Positions 1 to 8,999 of a stretch of 64,000 nt of DNA are shown in pieces (positions within the stretch are counted from its first letter, which is position 1; each line of letters begins with the position of its first letter). The DNA is taken from assembly GCA_031286695.1 (NCBI GenBank), contig JAITTY010000011.1, positions 248,001 to 312,000 on the forward strand, read 5' to 3'. The notes beneath the pieces were generated by a model, which saw nothing but the letters and a program-made list of their open reading frames with translations, did no database searches and was not told the origin of the DNA. Source of the DNA: Sphingobacterium sp. Lineage in GTDB: Bacteria; Bacteroidota; Bacteroidia; Sphingobacteriales; Sphingobacteriaceae. The translations under genes and the position numbers were made by a program.

Positions 1-649
1 CCTTTTGATCGCTTGGAAAATGTATGGATGCGAAAGCCTGCTGCCTGGAAATGAGATGATGTTTTGCGAGTACATCCTGCGGCAGCGATTCGTCAATACT
101 ACGAAATACGGTTTCCAATGCAGTCTGTTGTAAGCGTTGGATTCCTTTGGTATCCAGATTGAATTTTTTGAGTTTTTCTGTAGATGAATAAACCGGCTGT
201 AAACTCATATTGCCGATCTGTTTAACCTGTGGGTTATACAGATCCATTTCGGGATGCGTAATGGATAGTTGTCCATTGAATTCGCTCGGCTTGCCATAAA
301 TAATATAGGCAGACCCGACTTTCAATGATTTCTGAAGCCATGGGATGGACTGAAACCAGACCAGTTCCATGGAGCCCGTTTCATCTTTGAAAGAACCGAC
401 AAGACGTTTCGTTCTTTTTTCGCCCACGAGTTGTAGCGAAACCAGACGGCCCAGGACCTGTGCGGCCATCATATCGGGATGAAGTTTCCGGATTTTATGG
501 AACTCCGTACGGTCGATATAACGGAAAGGGTACTGTGTCAATAGATCACCAATGGTAAATACCTGCAACTCTTTCTTGAGCACATCTGCCTTTTGTGGAC
601 CTACACCTTTGAGGTATTCTATGGGGGTAATTAAACTTAATTCAGCCAT
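1..649 (-). CDS. recG: ATP-dependent DNA helicase RecG, N-terminal part (cut by window edge)
   Basis: RecG is a cytoplasmic branched-DNA helicase that regresses stalled replication forks and processes recombination junctions. About 216 N-terminal residues are visible, from the ATG at 647-649 to the left edge. They begin MAELSLITPIEYLKGVGPQK. The Y-L-K-G-V-G-P segment (residues 12-18) is the RecG start of the wedge region, followed by the OB-fold part that reads GSFKDETGSMELVWF. The helicase motor domains lie outside the window. The next gene upstream on the same strand is a lipoprotein of unrelated function, so an operon link is doubtful. The identification rests on my recognition of the wedge sequence. 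Confidence 0.9.
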   Translation of the reverse strand, partial: MAELSLITPIEYLKGVGPQKADVLKKELQVFTIGDLLTQYPFRYIDRTEFHKIRKLHPDMMAAQVLGRLVSLQLVGEKRTKRLVGSFKDETGSMELVWFQSIPWLQKSLKVGSAYIIYGKPSEFNGQLSITHPEMDLYNPQVKQIGNMSLQPVYSSTEKLKKFNLDTKGIQRLQQTALETVFRSIDESLPQDVLAKHHLISRQQAFASIHFPSDQK

Positions 650-685
650 TCTTCTTGAATGGCTAAATTACGAAAAATTTAATTT

Positions 686-1399
686 TTAAGATTTATATAC
701 TTCTACAAATGGTTTGCCATCCTTGCATTGAACTGGTCTGGCCATATTTGGACAGCCACCTTCACATTTTGTTTTTTCCAAACGCAGCTTGTTTTCCATG
801 AGACGGTTGTAGAGCTCTATTTTTTCTATCATATCGGTTGATCGAATGGTTTTGTGGACTGCAATTCCTTCCATACAGCAGCCTGAACGTAGAAAATGAC
901 TGGTCCAATCGTTTGGATTCGAGCAGGTCACGTCTTTATAGAACTCCTTCAGCTCCTTGTATCTTTTAGGCAGTTCGGCATTGGTTTCATCAAGCGATAA
1001 TTCGTAGGCAAAGCGAAGTGCGGCCTTACCATTATAACAAACTTTTCCCACAGGTGGATTGGGGATCGGCATTGATAAGCGTTGTGCATCATTGAAAAGT
1101 TTGCCTTCATGTTCGGCAGCTTTATTTCGCTCGCTTTCGAGATAATCTAACTCTTCTTTCAGTTTTTCGAATTGATTTTTCAGTGAAGAATGTACTAGGT
1201 AATAGGTATAATAAGGGTGTTGTATAATTTCAAACTCTTCAATATTTGTGCAGGGAACAGATTGAAGCAATGTGGTGAGTTCCTTGGCTTTTGCATTGAC
1301 TTGTTCATTCCAATATTCGTATGATTTAGAATTGTCTTTCGAACAAGCAAGGAAAAGTATAAATCCAATAATCGGAAGTAAAAAGGTAATTTTTTTCAT
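686..1399 (-). CDS. Cysteine-rich lipoprotein, unknown function (paralogue of the next gene upstream)
   Basis: I do not recognise the family. The ATG at 1397-1399 is preferred; the codon three residues upstream is TTG. The protein starts MKKITFLLPIIGFILFLAC, a lipoprotein signal with lipobox L-F-L-A-C, so the mature protein is anchored by Cys19. The middle (about residues 75-110) is charged and probably helical. The C-terminal third holds many cysteines (CSNPNDW, GCC, CEGGC, VQCKDGKPF), suggesting disulfides outside the cytoplasm. Its C-terminal half resembles that of the neighbouring lipoprotein at 1444-1854, which suggests a tandem duplication. The two genes lie 44 bp apart on the same strand and may be co-transcribed. 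Confidence 0.7.
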   Translation of the reverse strand: MKKITFLLPIIGFILFLACSKDNSKSYEYWNEQVNAKAKELTTLLQSVPCTNIEEFEIIQHPYYTYYLVHSSLKNQFEKLKEELDYLESERNKAAEHEGKLFNDAQRLSMPIPNPPVGKVCYNGKAALRFAYELSLDETNAELPKRYKELKEFYKDVTCSNPNDWTSHFLRSGCCMEGIAVHKTIRSTDMIEKIELYNRLMENKLRLEKTKCEGGCPNMARPVQCKDGKPFVEVYKS

Positions 1400-1443
1400 G
1401 TTTGGCAAATCTAGGTGTTGTTATTTTTATGGTTGTAATCTGT

Positions 1444-1854
1444 CTACTCATATTTAATGTCTGCTTTTCCTTCTTTGCAGATCACGCCCAATGGTTTGCG
1501 ATAAGGTATACAATTTATTCTGGGCGCCATCATTGGCTGGTATATTTCCATCAGCCGGTTGTTGTCATTGATCATATTTTGCAAGGTTGTTTTGTCAACG
1601 GATTTGTGATAGGGAAGGTAATTTGTCCCACATACTGTCTGCATTTCTATCATTTCCCATTCCGTAGCATCACTACATGCTTTGGGGCTAGCAAAGGCAA
1701 TGATTTTACTGTATTTTTCATTGGATAGGGACTCGAGTTCCTTTTCTGTTTTGTTCTTGTAGGGATTTTCTAAATGTGACTCCGATTTACAAACAACAAA
1801 AAGCATACAGCATGCCATGAGAGTGGTTATACCCAAAATGGAAAGATTTTTCAT
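1444..1854 (-). CDS. Small cysteine-containing lipoprotein, unknown function
   Basis: About 136 residues from the ATG at 1852-1854; the longer frame would begin at a TTG. The start MKNLSILGITTLMACCMLFV followed by V-C-K-S gives a signal peptide with V-V-C as the most likely lipobox. The mature part contains ACSDATEW, TVCGTNYLPYHKS, NRLMEIYQP and a final VICKEGKADIKYE. These match in order CSNPNDW, GCCMEG..HKT, NRLMENK and VQCKDGKPFVEV in the downstream lipoprotein, so the two look like paralogues. The function is unknown; the location is probably the outer or inner membrane facing the periplasm. Confidence 0.65.
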   Translation of the reverse strand: MKNLSILGITTLMACCMLFVVCKSESHLENPYKNKTEKELESLSNEKYSKIIAFASPKACSDATEWEMIEMQTVCGTNYLPYHKSVDKTTLQNMINDNNRLMEIYQPMMAPRINCIPYRKPLGVICKEGKADIKYE

Positions 1855-2150
1855 AATGTTCGTCTTGGTTTTATTAATCAAACGGGTAATTCTTGGTCTT
1901 TGCTACAAAGGATTTCTATTAAGTTTTTGTTAAGAGAAATTTGATTTTGAGATCTATTGCAGATGATTTCTGTTGTGTTGCAGGTTTGAAACAACAATAT
2001 GGTGATAAAAATGAAGTTTTAAAACAACATTCATGCAGAACTGAATGTATTTGAACCCTGGACTGGTAATTTTTTAGTCGATTAGGGCCATATCGACCTG
2101 CTTTCTTACATTGTGAGCTTGCGTTGGATAGGGTATAAAAATTATATAAG
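1855..2150. other. Intergenic stretch with no gene seen
   Basis: This AT-rich stretch separates the small lipoprotein start from the terminator of the SusC/SusD pair. Both flanking genes are on the minus strand, so it should carry the promoter of the lipoprotein pair. I found no convincing TAnnTTTG box and no small ORF. Confidence 0.5.
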
Positions 2151-2183
2151 AACGGGGCTATCCAAATTTTGAATAGCCCCGTT
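2151..2183 (-). terminator. Hairpin terminator after susD
   Basis: Arms AACGGGGCTAT (2151-2161) and ATAGCCCCGTT (2173-2183) form a perfect 11-bp stem with further weak pairing in the loop. On the minus strand it is followed by an AT-rich stretch rich in T. It sits 29 bp after the SusD stop codon. Confidence 0.8.
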
Positions 2184-2211
2184 TGAAAATTTATTCCGGA
2201 CGATCTCTTGA

Positions 2212-3882
2212 TTAGAAATTACCCTTATTTACATCCCACCAAAGTCTGGTACCGCCGTTGTCAGGTCCGCCCAACAAGGAGATTGCAGATTGTACTTCAG
2301 CTGCATTTGTGTTATATTCATTTTGTGGGAACGGTAAACGACGGATTTGTATTTTCGTGTCGATTAGTCCACCACTGTTGTTGACAACAACTGGGAATAG
2401 ACGCGGATATCCTGTACGGCGGAACTCACTCCAAGCCTCTTGTCCTTCTGGGAAGATTGCCAACCATTTTTGTGTGATAATGCGTTCCAATTTTTCTTCG
2501 TTGGTAGCACCGTCATTCCATTTGATGGTCAGCGCACTCGGTGAATCTGCGTTATTCTTCGCATTGAAAGGATCCTCATAAGCTGCTGCCTTACTTGTAT
2601 TGTCATTTAGGTAAGTGCTTAGACCCGCTGTTACACCCCATTGCGTGAAGGAAGTCTCCACACCTTTTTCATAGAGTGATTGCGCTGTTCCGCCAGCATT
2701 GTTCCAACCTCTCAATGCTGCTTCCGCACGTAGGAAGTACACCTCAGCAGCAGTCATTAATACCGGTGCTGTTGTCGCAACGAAAGTTGGCGTTGTACCT
2801 TCGGTATTCAAAGCCGATAGTTTTTGGTATTTATCCTTTTCGATACCCTCTGCACCTGTACGAATTCCGATGTATTTACCGGCGAAAGCTGTTGTGGTAG
2901 CATCTTTAATGACGGGAGCCATGTATTTAGAGATACGGGGGTCGTTTAATCCCACCATGTAGGACGACAGCGTGGCATTGATACGTGTATCAGCCCAGTT
3001 TTTGGAAATAAACCAAAGCGGATTGCTATAGGTTCCATCTGCTGGGATAGTAATTTTGAAGTTTTCGCTGTTGCTTTCCAATACGCCGCCATTTGCTGGA
3101 TCCAATGCTTTTTCAGCTTGCGTTTTCGCTAATGCTGCATCGATTTTAACCAAACGCATCGCTAAACGAAGGCGCAATGAATTGGCAATTTTCAACCAAT
3201 TTTTAAATCTGACCTGATTATCTGTATTCGGAAATACAAGATCGATCTGGTCTATTTTAGCAGCCATTGGGCTATCCGCTTTGTATGATTTTAATGCTGT
3301 TACAGCCTCATCGAGCTCTTTGAAGAAAGCAGCATATACATCGGATTGTTTGTCGTATGGAACGGTATTAGAGGTGCCTACTTTACTATATGGGATAGGA
3401 CCATAAATGTCCGTAACACGGCTGGCCGCTTCTACTTTGATGACCAATGCCGAACCCCATAGTGCTGGATAGGTTTCTGCAAGCCCATTGCTTTTTAGTT
3501 TTTCAATGGATTTGATAACGTTAAGATATAAGACCTGAAACGGTTCGCCATTCCATCCATTAACCATCGCATAATTCAGGTTGTTCTGGCCGCTATTGAA
3601 TGGTGTAGGGGACATGAAAAAGCCTGAAAATACATCTGCGTTCAGATTTTGTTGTACCTGATAGGAGTTAGGGTCTCCGGCACCGGAGAAATTATAGATA
3701 GACATCTGTGCATTTCTAAGAAAAAGCACAAGATCCTGTCCATCACCTTTTAAATCTTCGTCGGTAAGCCCAATATTATTTTTATTGTATTCTTCGAAAT
3801 TCTTTGTACAGCTGGTCATTGTTCCTCCAAGAAGTAACATGGCAAGCGAGAATTTAACTATATGTTTGCTATTAAATTTCAT
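2212..3882 (-). CDS. SusD/RagB-family outer-membrane lipoprotein (SusD-like 2 type)
   Basis: This is the surface lipoprotein partner of the SusC protein encoded just upstream; it caps the transporter and binds the incoming nutrient. The preferred ATG (3880-3882) gives MKFNSKHIVKFSLAMLLLGG, then the lipobox ending T-S-C. A second in-frame ATG at 3906 lies inside the susC stop region and would put eight unneeded residues before the signal. Family traits are the AASRVTDIYGPIPYS stretch near residue 150 and the C-terminal EAWSEFRRTGYPRLFP. Length, about 556 residues, is normal. The ligand cannot be read from the sequence. The pair lies on the opposite strand from the peptidoglycan-salvage genes and may not belong to that pathway. 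Confidence 0.93.
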   Translation of the reverse strand: MKFNSKHIVKFSLAMLLLGGTMTSCTKNFEEYNKNNIGLTDEDLKGDGQDLVLFLRNAQMSIYNFSGAGDPNSYQVQQNLNADVFSGFFMSPTPFNSGQNNLNYAMVNGWNGEPFQVLYLNVIKSIEKLKSNGLAETYPALWGSALVIKVEAASRVTDIYGPIPYSKVGTSNTVPYDKQSDVYAAFFKELDEAVTALKSYKADSPMAAKIDQIDLVFPNTDNQVRFKNWLKIANSLRLRLAMRLVKIDAALAKTQAEKALDPANGGVLESNSENFKITIPADGTYSNPLWFISKNWADTRINATLSSYMVGLNDPRISKYMAPVIKDATTTAFAGKYIGIRTGAEGIEKDKYQKLSALNTEGTTPTFVATTAPVLMTAAEVYFLRAEAALRGWNNAGGTAQSLYEKGVETSFTQWGVTAGLSTYLNDNTSKAAAYEDPFNAKNNADSPSALTIKWNDGATNEEKLERIITQKWLAIFPEGQEAWSEFRRTGYPRLFPVVVNNSGGLIDTKIQIRRLPFPQNEYNTNAAEVQSAISLLGGPDNGGTRLWWDVNKGNF

Positions 3883-3892
3883 TGTTGATCGT

Positions 3893-6800
3893 TTAGAAAG
3901 TTGCATTTAATGTAAGACCGTAATTACGCGTTGCAGGCATCATAAAGATATCGACGCCGCTCAACGAATTGCCAGTTGACATGGTTACCTCTGGGTCAAA
4001 AGGCGCTTTTTTCGAGATGTAGAATAAGTTTCTCCCTACAGCATTTACACGTAGTTTTTTGAAAAAGCTATCTTTTATATTGAAGTCATAACCGAAAGTT
4101 AGTTCACGCAATCTTACAACCGTTCCATCATAAATATATTGGCTGCTGACAGGACCTATACCCCCTGTTGATGTATACCATTTCTCGGCATCGACTACAG
4201 AAACAGGAGTTCCATTTGGTGTAACACCATTCACGGCAACTCCACCATTTGCACGAGCAGTTCCAGTTACTGCAGATACGCCATAACCATCCATTACAGA
4301 TTGTGTAATTGACATTACTTCGTAATTAAACTTGCCGTCAATCAAGAAACTTAAATTGAAATTTTTGTAATTGAAACTGTTGTTCCAGCCCATTTGCCAA
4401 ATTGGATTTGAATTCCCTAATTTAGTATAGGCATTGGTTTTTTGAGGAATACCATCTTCTGAAATAATAATCCTTCCTTGACCATCGCGAACAAAATCCT
4501 GCCCGTAAATATCACCAAAAGAACCTCCTACTTCAAGTTTGGAAGCAAAGTTGTTTTGATTTTCACCAGTTAGATTGAATTCTGGGACAGCATCAGCCAG
4601 TTTCTTTATTTTGTTTTTATTGTAAGTGAAATTGACGCTTGTAGTCCATTTGAAATCGTCATTTCTGATCGCATCCAATGATACTAATGCCTCAACTCCT
4701 TGGTTTTGGATGTCTCCCGCATTAATCGCATATTGCTTGTTTAATGAAGCTTGGCTGGCAGCGACTTTGAAGAACTGATTCGTCGTGTTTGTTTTGTAAT
4801 AAGTCACATCCACATTCAGACGGTTGTTCCACATGCGCCATTCTGTACCGATCTCAAAAGATTTCGTTTTTTCAGGCTTTAATGTTTTTAAGAATGCAAT
4901 GTCATTTACAGTCAATACAGCGTATGGATTTACTGTGTTTGTCAATAAACTGGTATAAGGAGGTAAGTCATTACCTACTACCGCATAGGAACCACGAACT
5001 TTGGCCATATTGACAAATTCAGGTAAGTTTAATTTGTCATTTAATACGATGCCCAATCCCGCAGATGGGTAGAAGAAAGATTTTGTTCCTGTGAAAGCTA
5101 ATGTACTCGACCAGTCATTTCTCGCAGTCAAATCTAAGTAGATCCAGTTGTCATAGGCTAAGTTGGCTGATGCAAATACCGATTGTAATTGTCTCCGATT
5201 AGCGGATAATGTCGAAGTAACTGGAGTTGTTGTGTTTTGAATAAAGAACTGATTTGGAATTTTTAATCCCTCGATACCGGTGTTAAAATCTACTCCTTCG
5301 GTTTTCCAGTCTGTGATACTTGTTCCGACCAACCCTGTGATCTGAAATTTATCGCTGACATTGAAGTTCATGTTGGCAACGACATCACCGTATTGCTGAG
5401 TAATGGTGGTATTGGTGTAATTATAGTTACCATTTGTTTTTCCTAAAGGATTTGGTGTGCTCGCATAAACTTTGCGGTCCCAGACCTCCGAAGTACGGTC
5501 GACACTTCCTCTGGCTTGGATGCTGATCCATGGAGCAACCTTATATTTGGCACTACCATTTAAAAGCAAACGGTTACGGGTTGACCGTGTAGGGTTTCTA
5601 TTGACGATCCACCATGGATTTTGTTGTGTTGTAGGGCTATCGCTTAGACTGAACCAATTTTGTTCATTCAGGTTACGACTCGTGTTGAAAGTTTCGTAAT
5701 TTTTATAATCCGCAATATTTAAGCTTCGCGGTAATAGATAGGTTCCAACCAGTGGATTATAGTAAAAGCCCGTGCTAGGTGCGTTATCCAATTTCTGTGT
5801 AATGTAGTTGGCGCTCCCTTCAACGGTCAACTTATTATCAAAAAATGAAGCACTCTCCTTAAGGTTGAAATTGTGACGCATCAGGTCATTTTCTGGAAGA
5901 ATACCTTTTGCAAGCGTATTCGCATAAGAGAAGTACGTCTGGTTTTTTTCATTACCTCCGGATAATGTCAATGAATTGGTGAAGTTGCTACCTGTGCGGA
6001 AAAATTCACCTACATTGTCATAATTTGCGCCATTGGTTTTGTCTCCCCAGCTAAACACACTGGTGTTACTGTTTTTACCACCTGAACCTTGACCGTACTG
6101 GTTTTGGAATTTCGGTGTCGATACAGCTTGTTCGATCTGTGCACTTGATGAGAAATTGATCGTTGTGCGGCCTTGTTTGCCTGATTTTGTTGTGACTAAG
6201 ATAACGCCGTTGGCAGCTTGGCTACCATATAATGCCGCTGCAGACGCACCTTTCAATACAGAGATGTTTTCGATATCTTCTGGATTGATCAATGAAATAG
6301 GGTCGCCACCGTCACGCTGTCCACCGAAGACGTTGTCTGGCTGGCTAGCTAATGTCTGGTTGTTGATTGGAACCCCATCGACAACGTAAAGTACCTGGTT
6401 GTTTCCGGAAGCCGACTTGTTACCACGCAAAATAACTTTTGCTGAACCACCCGGTCCAGAAGAGCTGGAAGCAATGTTAACACCCGCGACTTTACCATTT
6501 AAATTATTGGCCAAGTTGGTGCTTTTAACTTTATTTAATTCGTCACCACTCACCTGTTGTGTGGAGTATGTTAAAGATTTCTGTGCACGGCTAATCCCCA
6601 AAGCAGTAACAACCACACTTTCGAGTTGCTGTGTCTGTTCATCGAGACTTACTGTTACTGTCGTTTCTCCAGGTCCTAATGTGACTGTTTTATTTTCATA
6701 ACCGACAGTACTGATATTCAATATGCGGTTTTTGTCATCGACATTGATCTGGAATGCACCTTTCACATCCGTAGAACTTGCGTTGGAAGTACCCAATACT

Positions 6801-6952
6801 TTGATTGTGGCACCTGGAATAGGAGCTTTGGTTTTAGCGTCTACAACCGTTCCCTTTATCTGGTTGGTTTGCGCGTGCAATAAAGATGCTGAAAAAAGCA
6901 TTGTTGGAACAATACCTAACACCCTTAATGTAGAGTATAATTTGTTATTCAT
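3893..6952 (-). CDS. SusC/RagA-family TonB-dependent outer-membrane transporter
   Basis: A 1019-residue outer-membrane receptor for TonB-driven uptake of an oligomeric nutrient. The signal peptide ends near residue 28 (LLHAQ). A carboxypeptidase-regulatory-like beta domain follows (about 30-108), then the TonB-box-like LESVVVTALG (110-119). The plug domain carries the SusC signature SVLKGASAAALYGSQAANGV, followed by the 22-strand barrel region, which ends in the aromatic terminus LTLNATF. The stop codon lies 10 bp before the SusD start, so the two are certainly one transcript. No sigma or anti-sigma gene is next to it. The substrate is unknown. Confidence 0.95.
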   Translation of the reverse strand: MNNKLYSTLRVLGIVPTMLFSASLLHAQTNQIKGTVVDAKTKAPIPGATIKVLGTSNASSTDVKGAFQINVDDKNRILNISTVGYENKTVTLGPGETTVTVSLDEQTQQLESVVVTALGISRAQKSLTYSTQQVSGDELNKVKSTNLANNLNGKVAGVNIASSSSGPGGSAKVILRGNKSASGNNQVLYVVDGVPINNQTLASQPDNVFGGQRDGGDPISLINPEDIENISVLKGASAAALYGSQAANGVILVTTKSGKQGRTTINFSSSAQIEQAVSTPKFQNQYGQGSGGKNSNTSVFSWGDKTNGANYDNVGEFFRTGSNFTNSLTLSGGNEKNQTYFSYANTLAKGILPENDLMRHNFNLKESASFFDNKLTVEGSANYITQKLDNAPSTGFYYNPLVGTYLLPRSLNIADYKNYETFNTSRNLNEQNWFSLSDSPTTQQNPWWIVNRNPTRSTRNRLLLNGSAKYKVAPWISIQARGSVDRTSEVWDRKVYASTPNPLGKTNGNYNYTNTTITQQYGDVVANMNFNVSDKFQITGLVGTSITDWKTEGVDFNTGIEGLKIPNQFFIQNTTTPVTSTLSANRRQLQSVFASANLAYDNWIYLDLTARNDWSSTLAFTGTKSFFYPSAGLGIVLNDKLNLPEFVNMAKVRGSYAVVGNDLPPYTSLLTNTVNPYAVLTVNDIAFLKTLKPEKTKSFEIGTEWRMWNNRLNVDVTYYKTNTTNQFFKVAASQASLNKQYAINAGDIQNQGVEALVSLDAIRNDDFKWTTSVNFTYNKNKIKKLADAVPEFNLTGENQNNFASKLEVGGSFGDIYGQDFVRDGQGRIIISEDGIPQKTNAYTKLGNSNPIWQMGWNNSFNYKNFNLSFLIDGKFNYEVMSITQSVMDGYGVSAVTGTARANGGVAVNGVTPNGTPVSVVDAEKWYTSTGGIGPVSSQYIYDGTVVRLRELTFGYDFNIKDSFFKKLRVNAVGRNLFYISKKAPFDPEVTMSTGNSLSGVDIFMMPATRNYGLTLNATF

Positions 6953-7385
6953 ATAGTATATGTGTTATATTCAGTTTTTTATATACATATTTTCATAACG
7001 GTGAAATTTCTAATGAAATGGGCTAATTCCATTTAGCATTTTTGGTTAGAAGAGAGAGATATTGAATAATCGGGGGGGCGAAATAAGTGATTATTTATAA
7101 TAATATAAGCTATTCAATACCTAGTTATAGGAAGAAAGAGCGGTGTGATTTCCCTTAATAAAAATCTAATTTACTATAGTTGAGCAAAAATCAAAAATTT
7201 TATGAAACAAAAATGATACATATTATAAGTTTTTTAGGTTTAAAATATTGATAATGATTTATTTATGTGTTTTGTCATTTTTTTGAGTAGCAATAGTGAT
7301 TTTGTCTTTCACGATAAGAAAGATGTGCTCTATGTGATTTTGGACCATGTACTTGACTAAAAAGTTATTGCCGGATATGTGTGAC
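6953..7385. other. Long AT-rich intergenic region upstream of susC
   Basis: About 430 bp between the susC start and the end of the EamA gene, both on the minus strand. It should hold the susC promoter and leader and the 3' end of the EamA transcript. A run of seven G at 7072-7078 is the only GC-rich spot. I searched for CAAAnnTA (minus-strand TAnnTTTG) and found no exact match. No tRNA or credible ORF was seen. Confidence 0.5.
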
Positions 7386-8318
7386 CTATCGTTTAGCATG
7401 TGCCCTTGATGCGGAAAAAGTCTCTTTGATGTTTTTGATATTAAATAAGATAATCGCGAGGAGTATAATTCCATATGCAACATACTTAATTGGCGAAACA
7501 GGTTCTTGGAAGTAGGTTGCCGCTAAAGTAAATGCGATCAGTGGATTGATATAGAGGAGAACACCGGTCGTTGTCGATGAAATGCCAATGAGTGCATACA
7601 TGCTCAAGAAAAGGGGGATGATCGTAAATAGAGACGCGATAAGAAATATGGTGCCCCAAAATATGGGTTCTGCAGGAATTGTATGATGATTGTAGATCAG
7701 TTTGGGGATCACAAACAATGCACATATACTGAGTTGGATCACCAGTTGATTAAGTTTGTCAAAACCTGTAGAAACTCGTTGCACGATCAGATAGAAAGCG
7801 TAACAGGTGGCAATAGTAATAGCCCAGAGTACATCATGTAATGAGCCATTTGCGAGTAGACATACGCTGCCGAAAGCAATAAAAAGTGCTGTTTTTTGCC
7901 AGATCGTTAGCTTCTCCTTGAGCATGAGGTAGGCTCCTGCCGCAGTTATCAAGGGACAGGTCAGATAGGCTAATGCTGCAGACTGAATGCTGATATGGTT
8001 GACCGCATAGATATAGGTAAACCAGTTTCCAAAGATGAATGCCGAGGCGAGCAGGGTAAGACAAAGTTGACGGATCTTGTCTTCTCGAGGTAGAAGCTGG
8101 AACTTACGAATGTCAGCTGTCATGGTTTTTCTTCGAAATAACAACAGGTATGCCCAGAGGACCAGCAGCGCAGTTATTATTCTAAAATACAGAATATCCT
8201 CGGCCGGGTAGCCACGTATCCACCGTACAGGGATAGACATAAATCCCCAGATAAAAGGGGCCAAAAAAGCCGCGAAAAGATATTTTCCGCGGCTTGTTGT
8301 TTCGTTGCTATTTTCCAC
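7386..8318 (-). CDS. EamA/DMT-family permease (RarD-like)
   Basis: An inner-membrane drug/metabolite-type exporter of 310 residues with about ten hydrophobic segments arranged as two EamA repeats. The first starts near AAFLAPFIWGFMSIP and the second near DVLWAITIATCYAFYL. A conserved-looking segment IGISSTTTGVLLYINPLIAF lies near residue 245. The substrate is unknown; family members export amino acids or metabolites. The start codon is GTG (8316-8318), in the same frame as ridA and two codons after its stop, so translation is probably coupled. The first ATG downstream would remove most of membrane segment 1. Confidence 0.85.
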   Translation of the reverse strand: MENSNETTSRGKYLFAAFLAPFIWGFMSIPVRWIRGYPAEDILYFRIITALLVLWAYLLLFRRKTMTADIRKFQLLPREDKIRQLCLTLLASAFIFGNWFTYIYAVNHISIQSAALAYLTCPLITAAGAYLMLKEKLTIWQKTALFIAFGSVCLLANGSLHDVLWAITIATCYAFYLIVQRVSTGFDKLNQLVIQLSICALFVIPKLIYNHHTIPAEPIFWGTIFLIASLFTIIPLFLSMYALIGISSTTTGVLLYINPLIAFTLAATYFQEPVSPIKYVAYGIILLAIILFNIKNIKETFSASRAHAKR

Positions 8319-8321
8319 GGA

Positions 8322-8708
8322 TTAATCTTTCCAGGCAATGACTGAAATTTCGACATTGACGTTCTTGGGAAGGGTTTTGACCGCAACACACTCGCGTGCA
8401 GGCTGCGCTTCTTTAAAATATTCCGCATAGACTTCATTGACTAATGCAAAATTGCCCATATCACTTAAGAAAATCGAAGCTTTGACAACATCTTCAAAAG
8501 TATATCCCGCATTTGTCAGGATGGCTTCAACATTTTTCAGCACCTGGTGTGCTTCGTCTTTTACACCCGAGGAAATTAACTCCATTGTTTCGGGAACCAA
8601 TGGGATTTGTCCAGAGACATATAATGTATTACCGGCTTTAATTGCTTGGTTATATGGTCCTATTGCGGCAGGAGCTTTGTCGGTATTTAAGATTTCTTTT
8701 TTTGACAT
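8322..8708 (-). CDS. ridA: RidA family reactive intermediate (enamine/imine) deaminase
   Basis: A small cytosolic trimeric enzyme that hydrolyses the reactive 2-aminoacrylate and related imines released by PLP enzymes, giving 2-ketoacids and ammonia. At 128 residues it has the standard RidA length. Visible hallmarks are APAAIGPYNQAI near the N terminus, LYVSGQIPL (29-37) and QPARECVAV, where Arg105 matches the catalytic arginine of the family. The gene begins 12 bp after the small membrane-protein gene at 8721-8852 and ends 3 bp before the EamA permease; all three probably form one minus-strand operon. Confidence 0.95.
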   Translation of the reverse strand: MSKKEILNTDKAPAAIGPYNQAIKAGNTLYVSGQIPLVPETMELISSGVKDEAHQVLKNVEAILTNAGYTFEDVVKASIFLSDMGNFALVNEVYAEYFKEAQPARECVAVKTLPKNVNVEISVIAWKD

Positions 8709-8720
8709 GGATGACAGTGT

Positions 8721-8852
8721 TTAGGATGTGAAAAATATTTTGTAGATCAGCCCCAATAAAAAGATAATAATAGCCGTTGCATTAATAATATGCATCGCTT
8801 TTATGCTTCCATTTGTCGGGCGATCTGCGTTACGCTTTCTAAAAAAGTACAT
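8721..8852 (-). CDS. 43-residue single-pass membrane protein (DUF6728-like)
   Basis: A short ORF starts at the ATG 8850-8852 and stops at TAA 8721-8723. It reads MYFFRKRNADRPTNGSIKAM, then a hydrophobic stretch of about 20 residues (HIINATAIIIFLLGLIYKIF) and a short tail. A basic N terminus followed by one membrane helix predicts an inner-membrane protein with its N terminus inside. From memory it resembles the small Bacteroidota family DUF6728; I could not check this. It lies 12 bp upstream of ridA on the same strand, which supports it being a real operon member. Function unknown. Confidence 0.6.
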   Translation of the reverse strand: MYFFRKRNADRPTNGSIKAMHIINATAIIIFLLGLIYKIFFTS

Positions 8853-8999
8853 GGAACTAAGTTACAACAGTAAATTAGAAAGTGAAAATGAAAAGATCAA
8901 AAACTTTGAAAGTACTCCTTGTAGGCTATGAAACAAAATCTTGTACAAGTGGCTGGTTTTTTTTGAATTTTGGTAACTTGGTAATGAAATAGAATTTAT

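Noticed and set aside
1402..1728. Plus-strand frame of 108 codons opposite the small lipoprotein
   Set aside because: It lies antisense to two genes with clear lipoprotein signals; shadow frame.
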